In this document: piece after piece, positions 1 through 8,356 of the stretch
Layout of the letters: each line of letters opens with the position of its first letter
Numbering within the stretch: position 1 is the first letter of the stretch
The notes under the pieces: generated by a model
What the model was told of the DNA's origin: nothing
Databases searched by the model: none
The model's input: the letters and a program-made list of their open reading frames with translations, nothing else
Position numbers and translations under genes: made by a program
Source: Planctomycetaceae bacterium
Lineage (GTDB): Bacteria; Planctomycetota; Planctomycetia; Pirellulales; Pirellulaceae
Length of the DNA: 64,000 nt
Direction: 5' to 3'
NCBI GenBank assembly: GCA_012729315.1
Contig: JAAYDI010000163.1
Span: 19,413 to 83,412, forward strand

Positions 1-109
1 GAAAGCAGCCGCGGCCGGGCTTCCGGAGGCTGGGCCGGCAATGTGCGGCTCGTGGCGGGCTCAGACAGCGCCGCTTGGAATCGTATGCATCGCTGGAGTT
101 GTTTGCCGA

Positions 110-970
110 TCAGCTCTTGCGGATCAGGGCGTGGAAACGCCGCAGCAGGTCCCGGGTGATGGGGCCCGGACGTCCATCGCCGATCACACGGTCGTCCACT
201 TTCACAACCGGGATGACTTCGGCCGCGCTGCCGGTCAGAAAACACTCGTCTGCGACATACACGTCGTGTCGTGTGAGCGCCGCCTCGCGCACCGGAATGC
301 CGGCCTCGACGGCCAGTTCCATGACAGCGCCGCGGGTGACGCCTTGCAGGATTCCGGCGTCGGTTGGGGGGGTCACGAGCGTCCGGCGGATGACGACGAA
401 GATGTTGTCGCCAGTCGCTTCGGCCACTTCCCCTTTCTGGTTGAGCATCAGTGCTTCGACGCAGCCGGCGTGGTGCGCTTCGATCTTGGCCTGGATGTTG
501 TTGAGGTAGTTGAGCGACTTGATCTGCGGGTTGAGGGCGGCCGGGTTATTGCGCAGCGTGCTGGCGGTGACGATCTCCAGCCCCTTTTCGTAGTACTCGG
601 CCGGATAGAGCGCCACGTGGTCGGTGATGATGATCACTTGGGGATTGGTGCACAGGTGCGCGTCCAGCCCCAGGGTGCCCTGGCCGCGCGTGACGATCAG
701 CCGTATGTAGCCGTCCTGAATGTTGTTGCGTTTGAGTGTCTCGTTGACCGCTTCGGCCATCTCCTCGCGGCTGATGGGAATCTCCAGCCAGATCGACTTG
801 GCGGAATCCCACAGACGCCGGAGATGCTCGTCCAGGCGAAAGACCTTGCCACCATAGCTGCGCATCCCCTCGAAGATCCCGTCACCGAACAGGAATCCAT
901 GATCGAAGACGCTGACGTTGGCCTTGTCTTTGTCGACAAGCTGACCATTGATGTAGACCTGGAGCGGCAT
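110..970 (-). CDS. ilvE: Branched-chain amino acid aminotransferase (class IV PLP)
   Basis: This 286-residue protein matches the fold-type IV PLP aminotransferases that transfer amino groups between Val/Leu/Ile and 2-oxoglutarate. The N-terminal half has the FDHGFLFGDGIFEG block (residues 22-35). The PLP-binding lysine is probably K151 in QIKSLNYLNN. EATGDNIF (184-191) and TGSAAEV near residue 262 form the cofactor phosphate site. The length is typical of short IlvE or D-amino-acid transaminase homologues, so a D-Ala transaminase role is not excluded, but the sequence favours BCAT. The start is the ATG opening MPLQVYING. It lies 41 bp downstream of lolD and is probably the last gene of the lysS-permease-lolD-ilvE unit. 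Confidence 0.9.
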   Translation of the reverse strand: MPLQVYINGQLVDKDKANVSVFDHGFLFGDGIFEGMRSYGGKVFRLDEHLRRLWDSAKSIWLEIPISREEMAEAVNETLKRNNIQDGYIRLIVTRGQGTLGLDAHLCTNPQVIIITDHVALYPAEYYEKGLEIVTASTLRNNPAALNPQIKSLNYLNNIQAKIEAHHAGCVEALMLNQKGEVAEATGDNIFVVIRRTLVTPPTDAGILQGVTRGAVMELAVEAGIPVREAALTRHDVYVADECFLTGSAAEVIPVVKVDDRVIGDGRPGPITRDLLRRFHALIRKS

Positions 971-1011
971 GATGGCAAGTATCCCGGGGGCCCGGCTCGC
1001 AGGGGCACGAG

Positions 1012-1839
1012 TCAGGTGGCCTGGACCTGGCCCTCGACCAACTGCACGGTGCAGTCAGCTCGTTCAGCAATGGCCAGATCGTGTGTCACCATGACTATAG
1101 TGAGGTTTTCCTCGCGGTTCAAGGTGCGCAGGATGCTCAGTATTTCCACCCCGTTGCGGCGATCCAGGTTCCCGGTCGGCTCGTCGGCCAGCAGCAGTTG
1201 TGGCGCGGCGATCAGCGCGCGGGCGATGGCGGCACGCTGCATTTCACCTCCCGACAGCTCGCGCGGCCGGTGCTGCAGGCGGTGCGAGAGGCCCACCAGA
1301 TCCAGCAGGCGCTGCGCCCGCTCCACATGCGCCCGCTTGTGGCGCAGGTAGCTCCAGATGCCCTCGTGGATCATGCTTGGCGCCAACACGTTCTCGAGCG
1401 TCGTGAGCTCTGGTAACAGGTGATAGAACTGAAAGATCATGCCCAGATTCCGGTTGCGGATCCGGTCCCGCTTGATGGGCGGCAGATTGTCAATTCGCGT
1501 GCCTTCGAAGTGGACTTCCCCGCGGTCGGGCGCGTCGAGGGTCGCCAGCAGGTGCAGCAAGGTACTCTTGCCCGACCCGCTCTGGCCGACCACGGCGGTG
1601 AACTGACCGCGGCGGACGGCGAAGTCGACGCCGCGGAGGACGGGGATGATGAGATTGCCTTTGCGGAAGCTCTTGTGCAGCCCGCGGGCCACCAGCTGGT
1701 AATCGCTGTCTGCCGGGGCTGGGGCCGGGAGCGGGACTGTGGCCGAGAGACTGTGCAGTCCCGGGAACGCGTGCGACTGTGCCGCGCCGGTGGGACGCAC
1801 CGCGATGGTCGGGGACGAGGTGGCGGTCAGACTATTCAT
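1012..1839 (-). CDS. lolD: Lipoprotein-releasing ABC transporter ATPase (LolD type)
   Basis: ATP-binding subunit of a LolCDE/MacB-like exporter that releases lipoproteins from the inner membrane. Of 275 residues, Walker A is GQSGSGKS (85-92), the Q-loop is Q137, the ABC signature is LSGGE (195-199), Walker B is LLLADE (215-220) and the switch His is H253. The core is LolD-like, with an extra N-terminal stretch of about 45 residues rich in Pro/Ala/Ser. The start ATG at 1839 overlaps the end of the upstream permease by 8 bases (ATGAATAG), which indicates translational coupling. A longer open frame runs back into the permease gene but is antisense-like in composition and was not used. It would energise the permease encoded at 1832-3385. 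Confidence 0.9.
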   Translation of the reverse strand: MNSLTATSSPTIAVRPTGAAQSHAFPGLHSLSATVPLPAPAPADSDYQLVARGLHKSFRKGNLIIPVLRGVDFAVRRGQFTAVVGQSGSGKSTLLHLLATLDAPDRGEVHFEGTRIDNLPPIKRDRIRNRNLGMIFQFYHLLPELTTLENVLAPSMIHEGIWSYLRHKRAHVERAQRLLDLVGLSHRLQHRPRELSGGEMQRAAIARALIAAPQLLLADEPTGNLDRRNGVEILSILRTLNREENLTIVMVTHDLAIAERADCTVQLVEGQVQAT

Positions 1840-3385
1840 AGCGCAAAGCCTCCACGGGATGCAGCCGCGCGGCCCGCCGCGCCGGCAGGACACTGGCCAG
1901 AACTGCGATGGCGACCGCTCCCGCCATGACACCCACCACCGTGTGCAGACTGACGATCGTAGGGATCTCGCGGAAGTAATAGACAGTGGGGTCGAAGATC
2001 GGCCGGCCGGTGATGCGTTCCAGCCCGGCCGCAATTTCGTTGATGTAGTGGACGAAGAGGAGTCCCAGCCCCAGACCCACGCCAGAGCCGACCAGGCCGA
2101 GCGAGAAGCCGTAGCCCAGGAAGATGCTCATGACGCCCCGGCTGGGTGCGCCGAGCGCCTTGAGGATGCCGACGTCCCGCGTCTTCTCGACGACGATCAT
2201 GTAGAACGTGGCCAGGATGCCGAAGCCGGCCACTGCGATGATCAGGAACAGCAGGATGTTCAGGATCGTGGTCTCCAGTTGCACGGCGGCCAGCAACGGG
2301 CCCTGCATGTCGCGCCACGTCTGGATGCGATACGGGTACTGCCTGATCGGAAACCGGCTCTGCAGGCGATCCCGCGCCGCGTTGAGATCCGCCCCCGGCT
2401 TGAGCTTGATCTGGATCGACGTGACATACCGCACGTTGTGCTGCGCGTCGAACATGCCGCGCAGATTCTGCAGGGCTTCGAGCGGCATGAAGGCGAGCGA
2501 CGCGTCGTATTCGCTCATCTTGCTCTCGTAAATGTCCACCACCGTCAGCACATCGCTTACGAAGTTGGGGGGGCTGCCGGCCGTCGGAATCGTGATCTTC
2601 ACGTCGTCTCCCGGGCGGCAGAAGAAGAAGTCACGCACCTCGCCCGTTTCGTCCTTCTGCCGCTGGCTGCAGACGGCGATCCCCAGGATCACGCCGGTCG
2701 ACTGCTGCGTCATCGGGTCAAAGGTCGGCGCCGCCGCCTGGTGCGACGCGTAGGGGTCGGCCGGCACGGCGCTACCGTACGGATCGGCCGGGATCGCCGG
2801 TTCCGCCGGCTCCTGCTGCGGCACAGCGCCCAGCTTCGCCCGCTCCAACGCCACCTGTTCTTCGTACGCCCGTTCGTACATGATCCGCGCCCGGCGGTAG
2901 CGCCAGCCTGACCGGGGGAACTTCTCTCGCTCCGGCGCGTAGCCGTCCTGCCGCAGCAGGAAGCTCAGCTGCTGGCGGTTCTCCGGATGCAGCAGATACT
3001 TGCCGAAGTCGCCCACCTCCGCATAGGTCTGTTCGTCCACGCCGATCAGCCGCACGGGGCTGGCCAGGTGCTGATCGTGCCCGACCGGGATGCTCAACAT
3101 GGCCGGCACCGCGACGGTGGCCGTGACGCCGACCAGGTCGGATCCCAGCACCTTGCGGATTTCGGCCTTGTGCCAGTCCGGGTTCGGAAACCCGTCCATG
3201 CTGACACTCTCAAACACGATGTCCGAGATAATGCCGTTGAGCCGCTTGTTGGCCTCTTCGGTGAAACCGGCCATGACCGCGTTGACGATGATCAGCGTGG
3301 CCACGCCCAGCGTGACACTGATAATCGACGCCAGCGCGATGTAACGCGTGCAGAGATAGCGCCAGGAGAGCAGCAGTTTGTACAT
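1832..3385 (-). CDS. LolC/LolE-type ABC transporter permease
   Basis: Membrane subunit of the LolD-partnered exporter, 517 residues. It has the FtsX/MacB topology: one N-terminal transmembrane helix (about 17-39), a large periplasmic domain, then three helices in the last 150 residues. The late segment VVEKTRDVGILKALGA is the coupling region typical of LolC/E. An insertion in the periplasmic domain at roughly 160-225 is rich in Pro/Ala/Asp and holds two ADPY repeats. AAAGGA sits 6 bases before the ATG. It overlaps lolD by 8 bases and starts 43 bp after lysS. A single permease is present, so the complex may be a homodimer, unlike the LolC/LolE heterodimer of E. coli; that is an inference. Confidence 0.85.
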   Translation of the reverse strand: MYKLLLSWRYLCTRYIALASIISVTLGVATLIIVNAVMAGFTEEANKRLNGIISDIVFESVSMDGFPNPDWHKAEIRKVLGSDLVGVTATVAVPAMLSIPVGHDQHLASPVRLIGVDEQTYAEVGDFGKYLLHPENRQQLSFLLRQDGYAPEREKFPRSGWRYRRARIMYERAYEEQVALERAKLGAVPQQEPAEPAIPADPYGSAVPADPYASHQAAAPTFDPMTQQSTGVILGIAVCSQRQKDETGEVRDFFFCRPGDDVKITIPTAGSPPNFVSDVLTVVDIYESKMSEYDASLAFMPLEALQNLRGMFDAQHNVRYVTSIQIKLKPGADLNAARDRLQSRFPIRQYPYRIQTWRDMQGPLLAAVQLETTILNILLFLIIAVAGFGILATFYMIVVEKTRDVGILKALGAPSRGVMSIFLGYGFSLGLVGSGVGLGLGLLFVHYINEIAAGLERITGRPIFDPTVYYFREIPTIVSLHTVVGVMAGAVAIAVLASVLPARRAARLHPVEALRYE

Positions 3386-3428
3386 TGGCCAATCCTTTGG
3401 CTGAGCACCGATCCGTCTGTGGTTTCGA

Positions 3429-5006
3429 TCACTCCGTCGGACGCAACAATGGGAAGAGGATCACCTCCCGGATCGACTGTGCGTTGGTCAACAGCATGAC
3501 CAGGCGGTCGATCCCCACACCCAACCCGCCGGCCGGCGGCATGCCATGCCGCAGCGCGCGCACGAAGTCGGTATCCATGCGGGCCATCGAGTCCTCTTCC
3601 GGCAGCCCCTCCAGCTGCGTCCGGAACAGTTGTTCCTGCAGGTCCGGGTCATTCAGCTCCGTGTAGGCGTTGGCGACCTCCATCCCCTGAATGAACAGCT
3701 CGAACCGCTCGGCGATCTGCGGATGGCCGGGGCGGCGCTTGGTCAGCGGACAGATGCTGGCCGGATAGTCCGTGACAAACACCGGCCCCGTCAGCCGCGC
3801 TTCGACCCGCTCTTCAAACACGAAGTTCTTCACGACATCCGGGTGCTTCCCGGCGGTGGGCATCCCCAGCTCTTCCGCCACGCGCGCCAGTCCCGCCGGG
3901 TCATCGGGCGCGACCCCGGCATGCTCGGCCAGCAGTTCATCGTAGGTCCGCCGCGCGAACGGCGGCGTGAAATCAACTGTCGCCTTGCCCCACGGACGAC
4001 GGTACTCCCCGCCCAGCGCATCGATCGCCGCCAGGATCATCTGCTCCGTCAGATCCATCATCGTTTCATAGTTGCCGAAGGCCTGGTACACCTCCAGCAT
4101 CGTGAACTCCGGATTGTGCCGGGGACTGATGCCCTCGTTGCGGTACACACGCCCCAGTTCGTAGACGCGTTCCATTCCGCCGACCATCAGCCGCTTCAGG
4201 TGCAGCTCCAGCGCGATCCGCAGATAGAGGTCGATGTCCAAGGCATTGTGGTGCGTCACGAATGGCCGGGCGGCAGCCCCTCCGGCGATCGCGTGCAGCG
4301 TGGGGCCCTCCACTTCGACAAACTGCTGGGCGTCCAGCGTCGCGCGGATCGCGTGCACGATCTTCGTGCGCTGCAGGAACCGCTCCAGCACGCCGTCGGT
4401 GTAGACCAGATCCAGATAACGCATCCGCTGACGCAGTTCCGGATCGGTCAGGCCGTGATGCTTCTCCGGCGGCGGAGCCAAGGACTTGCAGAGGAAATGC
4501 AGCTGCTCCGCAAAGATCGTCAGCTCCCCCGTGTTGGTGAATGCCAGCTGGCCATCCACGCCGATGATGTCACCCAGGTCGAACAGGCCCGCCAGTGCAA
4601 AACCGGCTTCCCCCACCTGCTTCTTGCCCACAAAGATCTGGATGTCGCCCGTCCAGTCGCGCAGGTTCAGAAACACAAGCTTGCCCGTCGGCCGCTGCAG
4701 CATGATGCGCCCGGCAGCCCGCACCTTCGGTCCCACCATTTCGCCGGCACCCTGCTGCGACTTCCAGGCCCGGAAGTCAAACCCCTCGGCCTGCATGTCC
4801 GGCAGCGGTACCTCGGCCCCCGTCTCCAGCCGATAACAGACCTCGCCCGCCCGGGCACGCAGATCGCCAATCCACTGGCGCCCGTCAAATCGACCACCCC
4901 ACGGGTCGACCCCCAGCGCTGCGATCTGCTCCAGCTTGTGGCGGCGCGAGGACTCGTGCATGCCTGGTTCAGCGTCGGGCCGGTCAGGGAGAAGTGGCTG
5001 CGTCAT
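3429..5006 (-). CDS. lysS: Lysyl-tRNA synthetase, class II
   Basis: Charges tRNA-Lys with lysine in the cytoplasm. The 525-residue protein has an N-terminal OB-fold anticodon-binding domain (RPTGKLVFLNLRDWTGDIQIF) and a class II catalytic core. Motif 2 is RVYRNEGISPRHNPEFTMLE and motif 3 is GLGVGIDRLVMLLT. The family-typical block GGAAARPFVTHHNALD is complete. The frame stays open about 80 codons further upstream. The ATG at 5006 (MTQPLLPDRPD) was chosen because homologues begin about here and the extension is Arg/Pro-rich without recognisable domain. It is the first gene of a minus-strand unit with the permease 43 bp downstream. Confidence 0.95.
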   Translation of the reverse strand: MTQPLLPDRPDAEPGMHESSRRHKLEQIAALGVDPWGGRFDGRQWIGDLRARAGEVCYRLETGAEVPLPDMQAEGFDFRAWKSQQGAGEMVGPKVRAAGRIMLQRPTGKLVFLNLRDWTGDIQIFVGKKQVGEAGFALAGLFDLGDIIGVDGQLAFTNTGELTIFAEQLHFLCKSLAPPPEKHHGLTDPELRQRMRYLDLVYTDGVLERFLQRTKIVHAIRATLDAQQFVEVEGPTLHAIAGGAAARPFVTHHNALDIDLYLRIALELHLKRLMVGGMERVYELGRVYRNEGISPRHNPEFTMLEVYQAFGNYETMMDLTEQMILAAIDALGGEYRRPWGKATVDFTPPFARRTYDELLAEHAGVAPDDPAGLARVAEELGMPTAGKHPDVVKNFVFEERVEARLTGPVFVTDYPASICPLTKRRPGHPQIAERFELFIQGMEVANAYTELNDPDLQEQLFRTQLEGLPEEDSMARMDTDFVRALRHGMPPAGGLGVGIDRLVMLLTNAQSIREVILFPLLRPTE

Positions 5007-5411
5007 AGTCGCTCTGCGCCGTTCCAGATCTGTCTCTAAAGGTGGCACGCCTGCAAGCTGCCGTACGCTCGGCGACATGGCGCACAGACGCTGCACAACC
5101 GGCCGCGAGCCCAAGAATTGCCGCATTGTAGTGAAAGGGCATTGCCGGTCAATGTCAGTCTGGGGAGGACGGCGAGAAGAGGATGGCCGGCGGGATTCGG
5201 GGGGGGCGGCAGGCTGGGGCTTCCCGTGGCGAGCCGCCTGTCGGGCTCTCACCAGACTGTGCGTTTGTGCCCGGTTACTTCTTGTGTTGCCGGGGGCGGT
5301 GTGGGATCGTACTGGGTAGTTCGTGGTGAACGCCTTACGTGCCCGGCGATGTCTGCCGCTGGTTGGGCATCAGCGGGTGTTTTTCTTTCCTGATCGGGGA
5401 GGACACGTTTG
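5007..5411. other. Divergent intergenic region between lysS and a secreted-protein gene
   Basis: About 400 bases with no supported gene. The lysS-side part stays open in the lysS frame but looks non-coding. It must carry the promoters of the two diverging genes, though no convincing -35/-10 pair is visible. A short CCCGG...CCGGG inverted repeat lies near 5268-5294. A strong ribosome-binding site (GGGGAGGA) stands at about 5396-5403 in front of the plus-strand gene. Confidence 0.5.
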
Positions 5412-8222
5412 ATGTGGCGCTGCATACGATGGCTGGTGTTGTCGGGGATGTTGGTCTCATTGCACGGGGTGTCCGCAGAAGACGCGTTCTACGCCGTGCC
5501 GTTGGGCGAGCTCGAACTGCAGGAGGGCACGCTGCCGACTCAGGAGGAAGGGACGTGGCGCGACAGGCAGCTGTGGCGTTTGAAGCCTCCGTACGTGATC
5601 CTCGACGGGGACGGGGAGGCATACGTCAACCATGACGCGGTTTCTCATCAGGTTTCGCCGGGTGAGCGGCTGGAAGGTTCCGAGCGGTGGGCACTGCGCA
5701 CGATAGTCTTGCGTACGGCCGCGCCGCGCGAGGTGACCGGTCGGTTATACGTACCGACGTCGGACGGCCGGCAGATGGTGCAGGTCCGGTTCAAGGTGCC
5801 TGCCAGCCGGGCGAATCGCGATGCGCGCGAGCCGTTCTATCAGCAGAAGAAGGCGCACTTTGACTGGCTGCTGGGGCAGGGGCTACCGGGCGCGGCATGG
5901 TTTCGGCACGAAATGCGGCAGGCGCAACGGGCGCTGGGAGAACAGCCGGGTGATGTGGCCGCGGACGAGTCGCCGGCGTGGGCCAGTCGCGGCGCTCGGG
6001 CCGGCGAGCTGGCAGACACGTACGCGCTGTTTACCGGCGGACGCGCGATGAGTGAGAACCTGCAGCTCGATCGCGTGCTGAATGCGGATCGGCAGGGGCA
6101 GCAGACGGTCGAGCTGAGTTCGCTCGAGGGTATCACGATCCGCGAGATCGACTGGAAGCCGCTGATCAAGGACCTCCAGCCGGAGCTGGATCCGCTGGCG
6201 GCCCGCATTCCGGCTGATCAGCATGCCGTGTTCTTCCCGTCATTTGATGCGGCGGTGGCGGTCTTCGACGAACTGACGGCCCACAGTGCGCTGGTGCTTG
6301 AGCTGGCGGAGCCGCGGTCGACCAGCGCGCGTACGTTCGAGCGGTACCAGAGGCAGTTGTGCCTGCCGGTCACGGGCTTGGCGCGGCTGTTGGGCCCGGC
6401 GGTCGTGCGGAGCGTCGCGATCACAGGTTCGGACCCGTACTTCCGCACTGGCACGGATGTGGCGGTGCTGTTCGAAGCGGTTGACCCTGCCGCGCTCGAC
6501 GCATTGCTGGCGGCGCAGGCCGGTCTGCTGGCCGGGCAGGACGCTGCCGCTCAGGCGGTGCAGGGGGAGGTGGACGGCCTGGCGTACCAGGGACTGGTGA
6601 CGCCGGACCGCAGCATCTGCAGCTACCGGGCGCGGCGAGACAATCTGGTGATCGTCACGAACTCGCTGTACCAGCTGCGTCAGTTGGCACGCGTCAGCGC
6701 GGAGCAGGTGCAGTCGCTGGTTGCGCTGGACGAGTACGTGTTCTTCCGCCAGCGCTATCCGCGGCAGGACGCCGGGGAGACGGCGTGGCTGTTCCTGAGC
6801 GATGCGACGATCCGTCGCTGGTGCGGACCGCAGTGGCGGATCGGTGTTTCGCGGCGGACACGCGACGTCGCGGTCGTCGCCGAGATTCAGGCCAGCCAGC
6901 TGGACCGGCTGGTGGCGGGCCAGGTGCAGCCCGGTCCGCTGTATACGGACCTGCCGCTGGGAGACCAGGCGGAGCTGACGCTCACCTCCCAGGGCGTGCA
7001 TTGTTCGACGGCCGGCTCGCTGGCCTTCATGACGCCGATTGCGGAGCTGAACATGGACCGGGTGACCCCGGCGGAGGCCGACGCCTACCGGGCCTGGCGC
7101 GACCGCTATCAGCAGAACTGGCGGTGGGCGTTCGATCCGATTGCGCTGCGGATGGGTGTGGGGCCGCGGCAGGTGTCTGCGGACCTGACCATCATGCCGT
7201 TGATCTGGGGCACCGAGTATCGCCAGCTGATCTCCGTCTCGCAGGGCACTGCCCTGGCGGCCGACGCCGGCGACCCGCACGATGCGCTGGTGCACGCCGT
7301 GCTGGCGCTCAACCCGCAATCCGAAACGCTGCGGCGGCAGGCGAACTTCGTGCAGATAATGACCGGCGGCGCGCAGCTGGACTCGTTGGGTTGGCTGGGT
7401 TCATCCGTTGCGGCGTACCTCGATGACGATCCGTTCTGGGAGGTCTTGGCGCAGGTTGAGCCGGACCAGCGCGAGGCGTTCCTGAAACGGCGCGGGTGGT
7501 GCATGCCGCTGGCAGTGCGCGCCGAGGTGTCCAGTGGCGTGAAGCTGACCGCGTTTCTGGCGGCCGTGCGCGGGTTCCTCGAACAGGCGGCGCCCGGCAT
7601 GCTCCACTGGGAATCGTTGACGTACCATGAGCAGCCGTACGTGCGGGTCACGCCGACGCCGCGCGCTGCCGGCCAGTCCGATGAGATGCAGAATTCGGCG
7701 ATCTACTACAGCGCCTCCGGCCAGTCGCTGGTGGTGTCGCTCAGCGAGGACGTGTTGAAACGGGCCATCGATCGGGAAGCGGAGCGTGGGCAGCGCGCGG
7801 CGGCGGGGCAGGAGCCGCCGCAGCCGGCGCACGCGTGGCTCGGATCGAACCTGGCGCTGCAGGTCGACCAGAAGGCGCTGCAGGTGCTCTCTAATCTGGG
7901 CCGCCAGGAATACCAGACACGGATGCAGACGCTGGCTTGGGGTAACCTGCCGATTCTCAATGCGTGGAAGCACCGCTATCCCGACCAGGATCCGGTCGAC
8001 CTCCACGAGCGCTACTGGCATACGGCGCTGGTCTGTCCAGGTGGCGGCCAGTATGTCTGGAACGAGCAGTGGCAGACGATGGAATCGACTGTTTACGGAT
8101 GCCCGGCTGCGCCCCGCTCAGGTCCGATTGCGGCGGCCGCGTTGTCGGCCGTCAAACGCGGCAGCTTTGGTGTCACGTTCGAGGAGCAGGGGCTGCGCGC
8201 GCGGGTGGTGCTCGACCGCTGA
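5412..8222 (+). CDS. Large secreted protein of unknown function
   Basis: A 936-residue protein with no domain I can name. The N-terminus (MWRCIRWLVLSGMLVSLHG, then VSAED) is a classical Sec signal peptide, so the product is probably periplasmic or exported. The body is soluble-looking, with many Trp, Tyr and Gln residues and no further transmembrane helix. The ATG at 5412 is preferred over the TTG one codon earlier because GGGGAGGA ends 8 bases upstream of it. The gene stands alone, between divergent lysS and a kinase gene 134 bp downstream. Proteins of this size and style are common lineage-specific secreted proteins in planctomycetes (inference). Confidence 0.75.
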   Translation: MWRCIRWLVLSGMLVSLHGVSAEDAFYAVPLGELELQEGTLPTQEEGTWRDRQLWRLKPPYVILDGDGEAYVNHDAVSHQVSPGERLEGSERWALRTIVLRTAAPREVTGRLYVPTSDGRQMVQVRFKVPASRANRDAREPFYQQKKAHFDWLLGQGLPGAAWFRHEMRQAQRALGEQPGDVAADESPAWASRGARAGELADTYALFTGGRAMSENLQLDRVLNADRQGQQTVELSSLEGITIREIDWKPLIKDLQPELDPLAARIPADQHAVFFPSFDAAVAVFDELTAHSALVLELAEPRSTSARTFERYQRQLCLPVTGLARLLGPAVVRSVAITGSDPYFRTGTDVAVLFEAVDPAALDALLAAQAGLLAGQDAAAQAVQGEVDGLAYQGLVTPDRSICSYRARRDNLVIVTNSLYQLRQLARVSAEQVQSLVALDEYVFFRQRYPRQDAGETAWLFLSDATIRRWCGPQWRIGVSRRTRDVAVVAEIQASQLDRLVAGQVQPGPLYTDLPLGDQAELTLTSQGVHCSTAGSLAFMTPIAELNMDRVTPAEADAYRAWRDRYQQNWRWAFDPIALRMGVGPRQVSADLTIMPLIWGTEYRQLISVSQGTALAADAGDPHDALVHAVLALNPQSETLRRQANFVQIMTGGAQLDSLGWLGSSVAAYLDDDPFWEVLAQVEPDQREAFLKRRGWCMPLAVRAEVSSGVKLTAFLAAVRGFLEQAAPGMLHWESLTYHEQPYVRVTPTPRAAGQSDEMQNSAIYYSASGQSLVVSLSEDVLKRAIDREAERGQRAAAGQEPPQPAHAWLGSNLALQVDQKALQVLSNLGRQEYQTRMQTLAWGNLPILNAWKHRYPDQDPVDLHERYWHTALVCPGGGQYVWNEQWQTMESTVYGCPAAPRSGPIAAAALSAVKRGSFGVTFEEQGLRARVVLDR

Positions 8223-8356
8223 ACGCACGCTCGGCGCGGAGTCAGCCGGACGCGGAGGACGGACCGGGATGCCGCTCCTCCGCGGGCCGGGCGACGGCCT
8301 CGGCGACGCTCCGCGGGCCGCCTTTCGGTGAAGGGCATTTTTGATACGATAGCGGC

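Noticed and set aside
1739..2911. Long plus-strand open frame (390 codons) opposite the permease gene
   Set aside because: It lies wholly antisense to a well-supported permease and lolD, has His/Arg/Gln-rich composition and no domain; GC-rich genomes often give such open antisense frames.
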